In this document: positions 25,653 to 35,811 of the stretch, in pieces
How positions within the stretch are numbered: position 1 is the first letter of the stretch
How the letters are laid out: the number at the start of each line of letters is the position of its first letter
Source of the DNA: Tumebacillus sp. BK434
GTDB lineage: Bacteria > Bacillota > Bacilli > Tumebacillales > Tumebacillaceae
NCBI RefSeq assembly: GCF_004340785.1
Contig: NZ_SLXS01000001.1
Location: 124,001-188,000, forward strand
Direction of reading: 5' to 3'
Length of the DNA stretch: 64,000 bases
Program-made: the position numbers and the translations under genes
Notes under the pieces: generated by a model
What the model saw: only the letters and a program-made list of their open reading frames with translations
Told to the model about the DNA's origin: nothing
Databases searched by the model: none

Positions 25653-26456
25653 ATGGCAGAACAGATTCGCGTGGTCGTCGTCGGCGCCAAAGGCCGGATG
25701 GGCCGCGAGACGGTGAAAGCAATTTTGCAGGATGAGGCGCTGGCGTTCGTCGGCGCGGTCGACCGGACGCTGGACGGAGACCTCGTGTCGCAGGTGCTCG
25801 GCGTGGAGGCGGGCGAGGTGACATTTTCGACCGACTTGGAAAAAACGCTGGTCGATACGCGGGCGGACGTGATGGTCGACTTCACGACGCCTGCGGTGAT
25901 GAAAGGGAACATCGACAGAGCGATCGCGCTTGGCGTGCGCCCGGTCGTCGGCACGACGGGGATGACGCAGGAGGAGATCGCAGCCTGGGATGCGGACTGC
26001 AAGGAGCGCGGCATCGGCGGGCTGATCGCGCCGAACTTCGCGATCGGCGCGATCTTGATGATGCGCTTTGCGGCGGAGGCGGCGAAGTTCTTGCCGCACG
26101 TGGAGATCATCGAGATGCACCACGATCAGAAGCTGGACGCTCCGTCTGGCACGGCGATCAAGACTTTGGAGCTGATCGCAGAAGCGCGTGAAAAACGGGG
26201 ACAAGGCCACCCGAACGAGCATGAGACGATCGCAGGTTCGCGCGGCGGGGATTATGAAGGCATGCGCGTGCATAGTGTGAGATTGCCGGGCTACGTGGCG
26301 CACCAGCAGGTGATCTTTGGCGGGCTGGGACAGACGCTGACGATCCGCCACGACTCGATCAACCGCGAGTCGTTTATGCCGGGCGTGGTGCTGTCCTGCA
26401 AAGAGGTCATGAAGTATGAAGGCATGGTCTACGGTCTGGAAAACCTGCTCTTTTAG
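25653..26456 (+). CDS. dapB: 4-hydroxy-tetrahydrodipicolinate reductase
   Basis: A 267-residue enzyme of the diaminopimelate/lysine pathway, which also supplies dipicolinate precursors in spore formers. It has the NAD(P)-binding GAKGRMG motif at residues 11-17, [20 protein letters not shown], and the catalytic [15 protein letters not shown] with the histidine pair and lysine. A GGGGATGG site precedes the ATG. Confidence 0.95.
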   Translation: MAEQIRVVVVGAKGRMGRETVKAILQDEALAFVGAVDRTLDGDLVSQVLGVEAGEVTFSTDLEKTLVDTRADVMVDFTTPAVMKGNIDRAIALGVRPVVGTTGMTQEEIAAWDADCKERGIGGLIAPNFAIGAILMMRFAAEAAKFLPHVEIIEMHHDQKLDAPSGTAIKTLELIAEAREKRGQGHPNEHETIAGSRGGDYEGMRVHSVRLPGYVAHQQVIFGGLGQTLTIRHDSINRESFMPGVVLSCKEVMKYEGMVYGLENLLF

Positions 26457-26473
26457 CTGACGGAGGGATCTTG

Positions 26474-26875
26474 ATGAACATCGCACTGATCGCACACGAC
26501 CGCAAGAAAGAGACCTTGATCAATTTTGTGATCGCCTATCAGCATATTTTTGCCAAAGCCAATCTGTATGCGACCGGCACGACCGGGCTGCGGATTCAGG
26601 AAGCGTCGGGGCTGCCGGTGACACGCTTCCTGTCCGGCCCGCTCGGCGGCGACCAGCAGATCGGGGCGTTGATCGCCGAAGACCGCATGGATCTCGTGCT
26701 GTTCTTCCGCGATCCGCTGATGTCCCAGCCGCACGAGCCGGACATCCTCGCGCTGCTCCGCCTCTGCGACGTCCACGAAATCCCCGTCGCCACCAACATG
26801 GGCACCGCCGAAGTGCTGGTCAAAGCTCTGGACCGCGGCGACTTCGCCTGGCGCGAAGCACGCAAGCAGGGCTAG
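26474..26875 (+). CDS. mgsA: Methylglyoxal synthase
   Basis: A 133-residue enzyme converting dihydroxyacetone phosphate to methylglyoxal. Its motifs are ATGTTG near residue 36 (phosphate site), [13 protein letters not shown] with the catalytic aspartate, LVLFFRDPL and a terminal [16 protein letters not shown] lies 5 bp before ATG 26474; the in-frame TTG at 26471 is too close. In B. subtilis mgsA is followed by bshB1 and bshA; here cca follows directly. Confidence 0.93.
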   Translation: MNIALIAHDRKKETLINFVIAYQHIFAKANLYATGTTGLRIQEASGLPVTRFLSGPLGGDQQIGALIAEDRMDLVLFFRDPLMSQPHEPDILALLRLCDVHEIPVATNMGTAEVLVKALDRGDFAWREARKQG

Positions 26876-26943
26876 GCCTGACCGGACATTGAAGGCGGAC
26901 AACGCTCTACACAGAGGATGGAGTTAGGGAGTGGAAGGACGGA

Positions 26944-28161
26944 ATGGAACGCATTGAGGCTGTTGCATGGAACGTTGTTGAATCGCTTGAAAAGGCAGGA
27001 TATGAAGCTTATCTCGTGGGCGGCTGCGTCCGCGATAAATTGTTGAATCGTACGATCGATGACTATGACATCACCACTTCTGCGCTGCCCGAGGAAGTGC
27101 AGGCCGTTTTTGCGCACACGGTGCCGACCGGGCTGAAACACGGCACGGTGACCGTGCGCGAAGATGACTGCCAGTTTGAAGTGACCACCTTTCGGACGGA
27201 CGGGGAGTACGAAGACGGGCGGCGCCCGGCGGAGGTGAAGTTCGTTCGGTCGCTGGAAGAGGATCTGGCGCGGCGGGACTTGACGATCAACGCGATGGCG
27301 CTGGGGCGTGACGGCACGCTGCATGATCCGTTTGGCGGCCAGTTCGACCTGCTCGCCAAGCGGATCAAGGCGGTCGGCGACCCGGTGCAACGATTTGCAG
27401 AGGACGCTTTGCGCATGCTGCGGGCGATCCGCTTTGCGGCGCAGCTGCAGTTCGAGATCGAAGAGGAGACGCTGCAGGCGATTTCCGAAGAAGCGTTCCG
27501 CCTGCAGCAGGTCTCCCGCGAGCGCATCCGCGACGAATGGATCAAGATGCTGCTCACCCACTCAGACACGGCGATCGAACTGCTCTGGGAGACCGACACC
27601 TTGCGCCACATCTTCTCCCGCCCGACCTCTGAGCCGGAGCCATGGGAGCGCGCCGCCGCCTGGACGGCCGACGCGCCGCCCGATCTCGCGCTGCGCTTCT
27701 GTCTCGTTTTTGCTGCACTCGACATCGACGAACCGCGCATCGACAAGACGCTGCAAGGGCTGAAACTGCCCTCCCAGCTCAAAAAAGACATCCGCGACCT
27801 CTTGGCCCTGCAAGCCACCGAGCCGTCTCCGGACTGGCCGGAGCGCACTTGGCGGCAGCTGTTCTACGCCCACGGTTATGACACCGTGCGCCGCCGCTGC
27901 CTGCAGCACGCCGTCATCCACGAGCCGGAAAAGCTGCCGGAATGGAGCGCACGGGTCGAGGCGCGCCGCGCCGTGCAGCCGCTCTGGCAACTGTCCGATC
28001 TCGCACTGACCGGCCAGGACCTGATCGAACACGGCATCAACGAAGGGCCGGCCCTCGGGCACTGGCTGAAGCGCCTCGCCCAAGCGGTGCTGCAAGACCC
28101 GGCCCACAACAATCGGGAAGCGCTTTTGCAGCTCGTGCAAGACTGGCAGCGCACCCCGTAA
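26944..28161 (+). CDS. cca: CCA tRNA nucleotidyltransferase
   Basis: A 405-residue class II nucleotidyltransferase that adds or repairs tRNA 3'-CCA. It has LVGGCVRDKLL, the metal-binding DDYDITTS (DxD), RRDLTINAMA, and RMLRAIRFAAQL followed by the template region ERIRDEW. No C-terminal HD phosphohydrolase motif is seen, as usual in Gram-positive bacteria. GGAAGGA precedes the ATG. birA, which follows cca in B. subtilis, is not found next to it. Confidence 0.93.
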   Translation: MERIEAVAWNVVESLEKAGYEAYLVGGCVRDKLLNRTIDDYDITTSALPEEVQAVFAHTVPTGLKHGTVTVREDDCQFEVTTFRTDGEYEDGRRPAEVKFVRSLEEDLARRDLTINAMALGRDGTLHDPFGGQFDLLAKRIKAVGDPVQRFAEDALRMLRAIRFAAQLQFEIEEETLQAISEEAFRLQQVSRERIRDEWIKMLLTHSDTAIELLWETDTLRHIFSRPTSEPEPWERAAAWTADAPPDLALRFCLVFAALDIDEPRIDKTLQGLKLPSQLKKDIRDLLALQATEPSPDWPERTWRQLFYAHGYDTVRRRCLQHAVIHEPEKLPEWSARVEARRAVQPLWQLSDLALTGQDLIEHGINEGPALGHWLKRLAQAVLQDPAHNNREALLQLVQDWQRTP

Positions 28162-28218
28162 CGCGAACGGTTTCCGCGATTATGCCGCGATCGTGCCGCG
28201 AGCAAAGGAGGTTGACGA

Positions 28219-28626
28219 TTGGACGATCAAAACGAACAGTCGGTTGTCGCTTTGGATCAAGCCTTGCTGCAGGCGCTGGCCGACCCGGCCGCAGAGCCTG
28301 CCTTTCGCCACAGGCTGCTCCACTCCAATCTCTATGTCCTCGGGCACATCGAAGACGCGCAGATCGAAGAGGACGGCACCGTCTGGCCGCGCCACAGTTC
28401 GACGCTGCGCATCACGCACTTCGATGTCGACGGCGAGACGGTGCTGCCCGTCTTCTCCGCGCCGGATCATCTGCAGAGCCTGTTTGACGAAGTGCCCGAT
28501 CTCATCCTCCTGCGCGCCACCAACCTCTTCGCGTCAGCCACGCCCGATGTCAAAATCGTGCTCAACCCCGGCACTGCCGTCGGCAGAGCCTTCACCTACG
28601 AAGACATTCAGAAGCTCCTCCGCTGA
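28219..28626 (+). CDS. SseB-like domain protein
   Basis: A 135-residue protein resembling the SseB N-terminal domain: LLQALADPAAEPAFRHRLL, LYVLG, the WPRHSSTLRI strand, FSAPDHLQ and VKIVLNPGTAVGRAFT. SseB is named for enhanced serine sensitivity in E. coli; the biochemical role of small SseB-domain proteins is unknown. It starts at TTG 28219 with AAAGGAGG 7 bp upstream. The stop codon lies within a terminator. Confidence 0.65.
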   Translation: MDDQNEQSVVALDQALLQALADPAAEPAFRHRLLHSNLYVLGHIEDAQIEEDGTVWPRHSSTLRITHFDVDGETVLPVFSAPDHLQSLFDEVPDLILLRATNLFASATPDVKIVLNPGTAVGRAFTYEDIQKLLR

Positions 28627-28637
28627 GGAGCTTTTTT
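28612..28637 (+). terminator. Rho-independent terminator
   Basis: A perfect 9-bp stem AAGCTCCTC-cgct-GAGGAGCTT is followed by TTTT. Confidence 0.85.
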
Positions 28638-28769
28638 CATGCCCTTCAACAAATCTACTTAACCCTAAAAAATAATTATTTAGTATCTAGCAATTTGATG
28701 ATATAAATAGATTGGGGTAATTAGGTTTCTTCAACAGGAAGCACTAATGAAGGGAGATTGTTCCACCTT

Positions 28770-30440
28770 ATGAATCAACGTTCAACAGCCAATCAAAAAG
28801 TTGTCATCCTCGGCGGCGGCGTCGCCGGGATGAGCGCCGCGCATGAATTGATCCAGCGCGGATTCGATGTTGTCGTCTACGAATACAAAAGCATCGCCGG
28901 CGGCAAAGCGCGCAGCATGCCGGTGCCGGAGTCTGGCAAAGCGGGCAGAAAAGACCTGCCCGGCGAACACGGCTTCCGCTTTTTTCCCGGTTTTTACAAA
29001 CATGTGACCGATACGATGCAACGCATCCCTTATACCGATGCGGACGGTGAAGAAAAAACCGTCTATGACAACCTCGTCCATGCCCCGCGCATGGGGTTGG
29101 CCCGCTATGACCATCCTTTGACCGAGTTTGTCGCCAACTTCCCGATGTCGCTCGACGATGTGGTCGATATCATCAAATCGATGTTTGACGCCGACCTCGG
29201 CCTGTCTGCCGACGAGATGGAAGTGGCCGCTTCGAAAGTCTGGCAGATCATCACCTCCTGCCATGACCGCAAAGTGTACGAATACGAGCAGATCCCATGG
29301 TGGGACTTCATCGAAGCGGAACAGCACTCCGAAGCGTACCGCAAGCTGTTCACTGCGCTTACCCGTACCCTCGTCGCCGCCAAAGCGCACGAAGCGAGCA
29401 CCAAGACGGTTGGCAACGTCGGGGCGGAGCTGATCCTCGACATGATCACGCCGGGCATGCAAAATGACCGTGTGCTGAACGGCCCGACCAACGACGTGTG
29501 GATCGACCCGTGGCTGAACTTCCTGCGCGAACAAGGCGTCGACTACCGCCTCGGCGCGGAAGTCAAGAAGATCGACTGTCAAGACGGCTTGATCACCGGC
29601 GCGACGATCCTCGAAAACGGCGTTGAATACGAAGTGACAGCCGACTACTACATCTGCGCACTGCCGGTCGAAGTGACGGCGAGCCTGCTCACCGACGAGA
29701 TGCTGCTCGCCGACCCGACCCTGTTTTTCCTGAAACAGCTCGCCTTGTCGGTCGACTGGATGACCGGCATCCAGTTCTACCTGACCGAGCCGGCGCCGAT
29801 CATCGACGGCCACGTCCTGTACATGGATTCGCAATGGGCGCTGACCTCCGTGTCGCAGGCGCAGTTCTGGCCGCACATCGACATGCGCCAATACGGCGAC
29901 GGCAAGGTGGTCGACATCCTCTCCGTCGACATCTCCGACTGGAACACGCCGGGCATAAACGGCATGACGGCGATGGAATGCGATTATGTCCAGCTGAAAA
30001 ATGAAGTCTGGGCGCAGCTGAAAAAGAGCCTCAACCATGACGGCGAACTGCTGCTTCGCGACGACATGATCCACACCGTCTTCCTCGACCCGGACATCTG
30101 TTTCATCAACCCGCGCGACAAGATCAACCTCGAACCGCTGCTGATTAACAAAGTCGGCACCTGGACGCAGCGCCCGGACGCGAATACCGCAATTCCGAAC
30201 CTGTTCCTCGCCTCCGACTATGTCCGCACCAACACCGACCTCGCGACGATGGAAGGGGCCAACGAAGCGGCCCGCCGTGCCGTCAACGCGATTCTCGATG
30301 CCGCGCATTCCAAGGCGAAGCGCTGTAAGATCTTCGAGATGTATGAACACAAGCTGTTCGCCTTGTGGCAAAAACACGACCAGGAGCGCTTCGAACAAGG
30401 CTTGCCGTGGGACGGCAAGACGGTCCTGCACATCTTTTAA
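28770..30440 (+). CDS. FAD-dependent amine oxidase/desaturase-like protein
   Basis: A 556-residue flavoprotein. The N-terminus has the Rossmann FAD motif VVILGGGVAGMSAAHEL followed by the acidic residue of the second strand and IAGGKARSM, as in phytoene desaturase and hydroxysqualene dehydroxylase (HpnE) relatives. EHGFRFFPGF is the family's second motif, and the C-terminus has FLASDYVRTNTDLATMEGA, the usual FAD-contact region. The substrate, possibly a carotenoid, squalene derivative or other lipid, is not determinable. GAAGGGAG is 13 bp before the ATG. The next gene starts 25 bp downstream, so the two are likely an operon. Confidence 0.8.
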   Translation: MNQRSTANQKVVILGGGVAGMSAAHELIQRGFDVVVYEYKSIAGGKARSMPVPESGKAGRKDLPGEHGFRFFPGFYKHVTDTMQRIPYTDADGEEKTVYDNLVHAPRMGLARYDHPLTEFVANFPMSLDDVVDIIKSMFDADLGLSADEMEVAASKVWQIITSCHDRKVYEYEQIPWWDFIEAEQHSEAYRKLFTALTRTLVAAKAHEASTKTVGNVGAELILDMITPGMQNDRVLNGPTNDVWIDPWLNFLREQGVDYRLGAEVKKIDCQDGLITGATILENGVEYEVTADYYICALPVEVTASLLTDEMLLADPTLFFLKQLALSVDWMTGIQFYLTEPAPIIDGHVLYMDSQWALTSVSQAQFWPHIDMRQYGDGKVVDILSVDISDWNTPGINGMTAMECDYVQLKNEVWAQLKKSLNHDGELLLRDDMIHTVFLDPDICFINPRDKINLEPLLINKVGTWTQRPDANTAIPNLFLASDYVRTNTDLATMEGANEAARRAVNAILDAAHSKAKRCKIFEMYEHKLFALWQKHDQERFEQGLPWDGKTVLHIF

Positions 30441-30465
30441 TTCGTAACGAAAAGGGGGGAGCTGC

Positions 30466-33400
30466 ATGTATTCGATCGCCGGATACCAGATCACGAGAAA
30501 GATCGCCGAGGGCAGCAAATCGGTCATCTACCGTGGCCGGGCTGCGGACGGCGGCCAGACCGCGATCTTAAAAGCGATGAAAACCGAATATCCCCCTTTG
30601 CAGGACGTGATCCGCTGGAGGCGCGAGTATGAGATCGCAGCCGGTCTCGACTGCGACGGCATCGTGCGTCCGCTTACGCTCTGCGAACAGGGCAACGGCG
30701 TCGTGCTGGTGCTGGAAGACTTCGGCGGCCAGTCGCTCGCCCATCTCTTGCGGCAAAAGCGGCTCAACCTGACCCAGTTCCTCGACATCGCCATTTCGCT
30801 GGCCGAGACGTTGGGCTTTTTGCACCAGCGGCAGATCATCCACAAAGACATCAAGCCGCACAACATCATCGTCGCGCCGGAGCAGGGCATCGTGAAGCTG
30901 ACCGACTTTTCGATCGCCTCGCTGCTCATCAGCGAGAAGACGGAGATGGTCAATCCGCAGCTGCTCGAAGGGACGCCTGCCTACATGTCGCCGGAGCAGA
31001 CCGGCCGCATGAACCGCGTCACCGACTACCGGACCGACTTTTATTCGCTCGGCGTCACCTTCTATGAAATGCTGACCGGACAGCCGCCCTATGTGACCGC
31101 CGACCCGGTCGAGCTGATTCACTGCCACATCGCCAAGCAGCCGCAAGCGCCGTATGAATGGAACATCGGCATCCCGAAGGCGGTGTCTGACATCGTGATG
31201 CGCTGCCTCGCCAAAAACGCCGAAGACCGCTACCAGAGCGCGTTTGGCTTGAAGGCGGACCTCGAGACTTGCCGCCGCCGGATGCAGGAGTATGGCGTGA
31301 TCGGCGATTTTCCGCTCGGCAGGTCGGATCAGTCAGAAATTTTTCGCATCCCGGAAAAGTTGTACGGGCGCGGCCAGGACATCGCCGCGATGCGCGCCTG
31401 CTTTGACCGCGCCGCCCAGGGCACGAGCGAACTGCTGCTCGTGTCCGGCTTTTCGGGCATCGGCAAGTCGTTTTTCGTCCATGAGATCCACGCTTCGGTC
31501 GTGCAGGAAAACGGCTTTTTCCTGACCGGCAAGTTCGACCAGTTTACGCGGCACATTCCGTTCCACGCCTTGATCCAGTCGATGAAAAACCTGATCGCCC
31601 AGCTGCTGACCCAAAGCGAAGAGGACATCCAGCGCTGGCAAGACACGATCCTGCAGGCGCTCGGCAACAACGGCGCGGTGATCACCGACGTGATCCCGGA
31701 GCTGGAGCTGATCATCGGCAGCCAGTCTGTCGTACAGCAGTTGCCGCCCGAAGAGACGCAAAACCGTTTCCAGCTGACCATGCAAAAGCTGCTCAGCGTT
31801 TTTTGCAAGCGCGAGCACCCGGTGGTGCTGTTTCTTGACGACCTGCAATGGGCCGACCCGGCGTCGCTGACGACGATCGAATATCTGCTCAGCGATGCGG
31901 CATCGTCTCATCTGCTCTGCATCGGCGCGTACCGCGACAACGAAGTCACCGCCGGCCACCGTCTGATGCGGATGCTGGATCTGCTCGACCAGAAGCAGCG
32001 CCCATACTGGCAGATCACCTTGCGCCCGCTCCGGCCGGAACACATGGGCGAACTGCTCGCCGACACGCTCGGCCAGGCGCCGGAGCAAGTGCAGCGGCTC
32101 ACAGAGCTCGTTTTGCAAAAGACGAACGGCAACCCGTTTTTCGCGCGGCAATTTCTGCAGGCGTTGCACGCCCGGCAGATGATCTCCTTCGACTCGGCAG
32201 CAGGGCGCTGGGTCTGGGACGAAGCGCAGATCGGCGGCGTGGACATCACCGACAACGTGGTCGAATTCATGCTGCAAAAGATTCAGGAGCTGCAGGAAGA
32301 CACCCAGCAGATGCTGCAGGTCGCCGCCTGTATCGGCAGTTCCTTCGACCTGCAGACTTTGGCGCACACAGCCGGCAAAAGCGTCTCGCTCGCCGCCGAT
32401 GAACTGTGGCCCGCGCTGCAGGAAGGCTTGCTCGTGCCGGTCGGCACCGACTACAAGCTGCTGTACAGCCAAGGACGCGCCGAAGGGGAGGAGTTTAACG
32501 TCTCGTTCAAATTCCTGCACGACCGCGTCCAGCAGGCCGCCTATGCCTTGCTGACCGAGGCAAGGCGCAAAGAGGTGCATCTCGGGATCGGCCGCCTGCT
32601 GCTCGCCTGCACCGCCAAGCCGGAGCTGGAAGAGCGCCTGTTCGACATGGTCAACCACTTGAACGAAGGTGTCGAGCTGATCCAGTCCCGCCACGAGCAG
32701 ATGCAGCTCGTCCGCCTCAACCTGATCGCAGGCAAGCGGGCCAAAGCGTCGACCGCCTATGAACCGGCTTTGAAATACCTCGCCCAAGGTGCGGAACTGC
32801 TGCCGGACGATGCGTGGGACACACACTACGACCTGACGCTCGAGCTCAACCTGGAGCGCTCCGAAGTCGAGTACCTCTGCGGCAACTTCGAGCTGGCTGA
32901 GCGATTGTTCGACCTGATCCTCGCCAACGCCAAGACGAAGCTGGAGCAGGTCCGCGTCTACCACATCAAGACCCAGCTCCTGATCAACCTCGGACAATAT
33001 GAAGAAGCGATCCGGCAAGGACTGAAAAGCGTCCGGCTGCTCGGCATCAAGCTGAACGACGAAACGGGCATCGGCTCGTTGCTCTGGGAGCTGATGAAGG
33101 CAAAATGGAACTTGCGCAAACGAACGGTCACGGAGCTGTTGCACCTGCCGCTGGTCAAAGACCCGTACCGTGACGAGGCGATGAAGCAAGTGTTCAACAT
33201 CGCGACCGCCTTCTATTTTGTCAACCCGCAGCAATTCGCCCTGCTCAACCTGAAAGTGCTGAACATGACCGTCAAGCATGGCAATTCGCTCGCCTCCAGC
33301 ATCGCCTATGGCGGCTACGGCGTGATGATCGGCAACTTCCTCGGCGATGTCGAGAACGGCTACCGCTATGGCAAACTGGCCCGGCAGGTCAATGACAAAT

Positions 33401-35811
33401 ACTATGCGCCGCTCCGGCATAAGAGCGATTTTTCATTTGCCCTGTTCTCGATGCACTGGAAAGAGCATCTTCAGCACGCCGTCCGGCTGTTTCGCGAGAC
33501 GCATCAGAACGCGATGGAATCGGGCGACTTGATTCAAGCCTTTTTCTCAGTGCTGCAGATGATCAACTGCATGGTCATCCACGGCGAGCAGCTCACCGTG
33601 ATCGACCGCGATGTCCGCACCTATCTTGAGTTCGCCAAGCGGGCCAAGCTGCGCGACCATGTCAGCAACTATCTGATCTTGAAAGCGTTCGTGCAAAATC
33701 TGCTCGGGCGCACCGACGGCCTGATGAGCCTGACCGATGAGGATTTTCAGGAGGACGCCTATTTGGCGCGGCTGCAGGCGGAGGAAGGACTGCATCAGCT
33801 TAACTGGTACTATATGGTAAAAACAAAACTATGTTACCTGTACGAGCAGCCGGGCGAAGCGGTGCGCTGGTCCCGGGAGGCGGAGCAGATCATCTCCGCC
33901 TCGATGGCCCAGCCGCATGTGCCGGAGCATTATTTTTACGATTCGCTGAGCTTGGCGGCCGATTATGGCAACGTTCCGGCGCAGGAGCAGCGCGCGTACT
34001 GGAAAAAGCTGAAGAAAAATCTCCGCAAGCTGAAAAAGTGGGCCCGTCACGCTCCGCACAACACCGAGCACAAATACATGCTCGTGCGGGCGGAGATGGA
34101 GCGCCTGAAAGGCAGCGAGCAGGAGGCGATGCGCCTGTATGACCTGGCGATCGAGTCGGCGACCCTCTATGAGTTCGCGAACAACGCCGCGCTGGCTGCG
34201 GAATGTGCGGCCAAGTTCTACGCCGGGCGGGGCACGCATAAAATCGCCAAAACGTATATGACAGAAGCGGTCTACGGCTATCTGCGCTGGGGCGCCGTCG
34301 CGAAAGTGAAGCAGTTGGAAGCACGCTACCCGCATCTGCTCGCGACCAGGCTGGAGCATGAGACCAGCCTGGAAGTGGCGGCGGCAGGCGAGAGCAGCAT
34401 CAGCGCAACGGGCGGCAATGCTGTGCAGAAGATCGATCTGCTCACCGTCATGAAAGCAGCGCGGGCGATCTCCGGCGAGATCGTCCTCGAGAAGCTGCTG
34501 GAAAACATGATCCACATCGTCGTCGAAAACGCCGGGGCGGAAAAAGGCGTCTTGCTGATCGAGCAGGGAGGCGATCTGCTGATCGAAGCGGAGAAGTCGA
34601 CCGGGGACGACGCCGTGCGCGTATTGCAAGGCACGCCGTACCGCAACAGCGCGAACGTGGCGCCGTCGGTGATCCAATATGTGCGCCGGATGCGCGAGCC
34701 GGTCGTGCTGCACGATGCGGCGGACGCCGACATGTTTGCGAAAGACCCGTATCTTCTGCTTAAAAAGCCCAAGTCGCTCCTCGCGATGCCGATCGTGAAC
34801 CAAGGCAGGCTGGTCGGCGTGCTGTATCTGGAGAACAATCTGACCACGCACGCCTTTACCGCCTCGCGCCTGGAAGTGATGAGCCTGCTGTCGTCGCAGA
34901 TCGCCGTTTCGATCGAAAACGCGAAACTGTACAACCAGCAGGTCGAGCTGAGCCGGGCGTATGGCAAGTTTGTGCCGCATCAGTTCCTGCGCTTTTTGGA
35001 GAAGAAAAGCATCATCGACGTGCGGCTCGGCGATCACGTGCAGACGGAGATGACGGTGTTGTTTTCTGACATTCGCTCGTTTACGACGCTGTCCGAGCGG
35101 ATGACGCCGGAGGAGAATTTCAAGTTCCTCAACGATTTTCTGAGCCGGATGGAGCCGTCGATCACCGAGAACCACGGGTTCATCGACAAGTTTATCGGCG
35201 ATTCGATCATGTCCTTGTTCGATCAGAGCGCGGACGATGCGGTGCGCGCCGCCTTGTCGATGCTGAAAGCGCTGACCGCCTTCAACGAGCAGCGCAGACA
35301 GCGGGGAGCGGAGGAGATCGGGCTTGGCATCGGGATCAACAGCGGGCTGTTGATGCTCGGGACGCTCGGCGGTGACAACCGGATGGATTCGACGGTGATC
35401 TCCGACGCGGTCAACCTGGCCTCGCGGGTGGAAGGGCTGACCAAGCGGTACCGCGTGCAGCTCTTGATCTCCGAGCAGACCTTGTCGCGCCTGCGCGATC
35501 CGGGGCGCTACTCGATCCGGATCATCGACCGGGTGAAAGTGAAAGGCAAGTCGGAGGCGGTGTCGGTCTATGAGGTGTTTGACGCCGATCCGCCGGCGGT
35601 GCGGGACGGGAAACTGCGCACGAAAGAGCTGTTCGAGCAAGGGTATCTGCTGTATCAGGAGCAGAACTTCATCGGCGCCAAAGCGCTTTTTGACGAGTGT
35701 CTGCGCCAGAACCCGGACGACAAATGCGCCGAAGTCTATGTGGAGCGCTGTCTGCATTGTCTGGACTTTGGGTATGACGAATATTGGACCAACGAGGGAG
35801 CGAAAACATGA
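30466..35811 (+). CDS. Ser/Thr kinase-AAA ATPase-GAF-adenylate cyclase fusion
   Basis: A 1781-residue cytoplasmic sensor. Residues 5-270: protein kinase domain with an ILKAMK lysine strand, HKDIKPHN from 126 and DFS in place of DFG. Residues 290-600: COG3899-type ATPase with Walker A GFSGIGKS (328-335) and Walker B FLDDLQWADP (Asp458-Asp459). Residues 600-1310: helical TPR-like region. Residues 1320-1490: GAF domain. Residues 1525-1695: class III cyclase with metal aspartates Asp1534 and Asp1579, base-selecting Lys1575 and Thr1643, and transition-state Asn1650 and Arg1654. The Lys/Thr pair predicts ATP rather than GTP as substrate. A short TPR-like tail follows. It overlaps the next gene by 4 bp. 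Confidence 0.85.
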   Translation: MYSIAGYQITRKIAEGSKSVIYRGRAADGGQTAILKAMKTEYPPLQDVIRWRREYEIAAGLDCDGIVRPLTLCEQGNGVVLVLEDFGGQSLAHLLRQKRLNLTQFLDIAISLAETLGFLHQRQIIHKDIKPHNIIVAPEQGIVKLTDFSIASLLISEKTEMVNPQLLEGTPAYMSPEQTGRMNRVTDYRTDFYSLGVTFYEMLTGQPPYVTADPVELIHCHIAKQPQAPYEWNIGIPKAVSDIVMRCLAKNAEDRYQSAFGLKADLETCRRRMQEYGVIGDFPLGRSDQSEIFRIPEKLYGRGQDIAAMRACFDRAAQGTSELLLVSGFSGIGKSFFVHEIHASVVQENGFFLTGKFDQFTRHIPFHALIQSMKNLIAQLLTQSEEDIQRWQDTILQALGNNGAVITDVIPELELIIGSQSVVQQLPPEETQNRFQLTMQKLLSVFCKREHPVVLFLDDLQWADPASLTTIEYLLSDAASSHLLCIGAYRDNEVTAGHRLMRMLDLLDQKQRPYWQITLRPLRPEHMGELLADTLGQAPEQVQRLTELVLQKTNGNPFFARQFLQALHARQMISFDSAAGRWVWDEAQIGGVDITDNVVEFMLQKIQELQEDTQQMLQVAACIGSSFDLQTLAHTAGKSVSLAADELWPALQEGLLVPVGTDYKLLYSQGRAEGEEFNVSFKFLHDRVQQAAYALLTEARRKEVHLGIGRLLLACTAKPELEERLFDMVNHLNEGVELIQSRHEQMQLVRLNLIAGKRAKASTAYEPALKYLAQGAELLPDDAWDTHYDLTLELNLERSEVEYLCGNFELAERLFDLILANAKTKLEQVRVYHIKTQLLINLGQYEEAIRQGLKSVRLLGIKLNDETGIGSLLWELMKAKWNLRKRTVTELLHLPLVKDPYRDEAMKQVFNIATAFYFVNPQQFALLNLKVLNMTVKHGNSLASSIAYGGYGVMIGNFLGDVENGYRYGKLARQVNDKYYAPLRHKSDFSFALFSMHWKEHLQHAVRLFRETHQNAMESGDLIQAFFSVLQMINCMVIHGEQLTVIDRDVRTYLEFAKRAKLRDHVSNYLILKAFVQNLLGRTDGLMSLTDEDFQEDAYLARLQAEEGLHQLNWYYMVKTKLCYLYEQPGEAVRWSREAEQIISASMAQPHVPEHYFYDSLSLAADYGNVPAQEQRAYWKKLKKNLRKLKKWARHAPHNTEHKYMLVRAEMERLKGSEQEAMRLYDLAIESATLYEFANNAALAAECAAKFYAGRGTHKIAKTYMTEAVYGYLRWGAVAKVKQLEARYPHLLATRLEHETSLEVAAAGESSISATGGNAVQKIDLLTVMKAARAISGEIVLEKLLENMIHIVVENAGAEKGVLLIEQGGDLLIEAEKSTGDDAVRVLQGTPYRNSANVAPSVIQYVRRMREPVVLHDAADADMFAKDPYLLLKKPKSLLAMPIVNQGRLVGVLYLENNLTTHAFTASRLEVMSLLSSQIAVSIENAKLYNQQVELSRAYGKFVPHQFLRFLEKKSIIDVRLGDHVQTEMTVLFSDIRSFTTLSERMTPEENFKFLNDFLSRMEPSITENHGFIDKFIGDSIMSLFDQSADDAVRAALSMLKALTAFNEQRRQRGAEEIGLGIGINSGLLMLGTLGGDNRMDSTVISDAVNLASRVEGLTKRYRVQLLISEQTLSRLRDPGRYSIRIIDRVKVKGKSEAVSVYEVFDADPPAVRDGKLRTKELFEQGYLLYQEQNFIGAKALFDECLRQNPDDKCAEVYVERCLHCLDFGYDEYWTNEGAKT

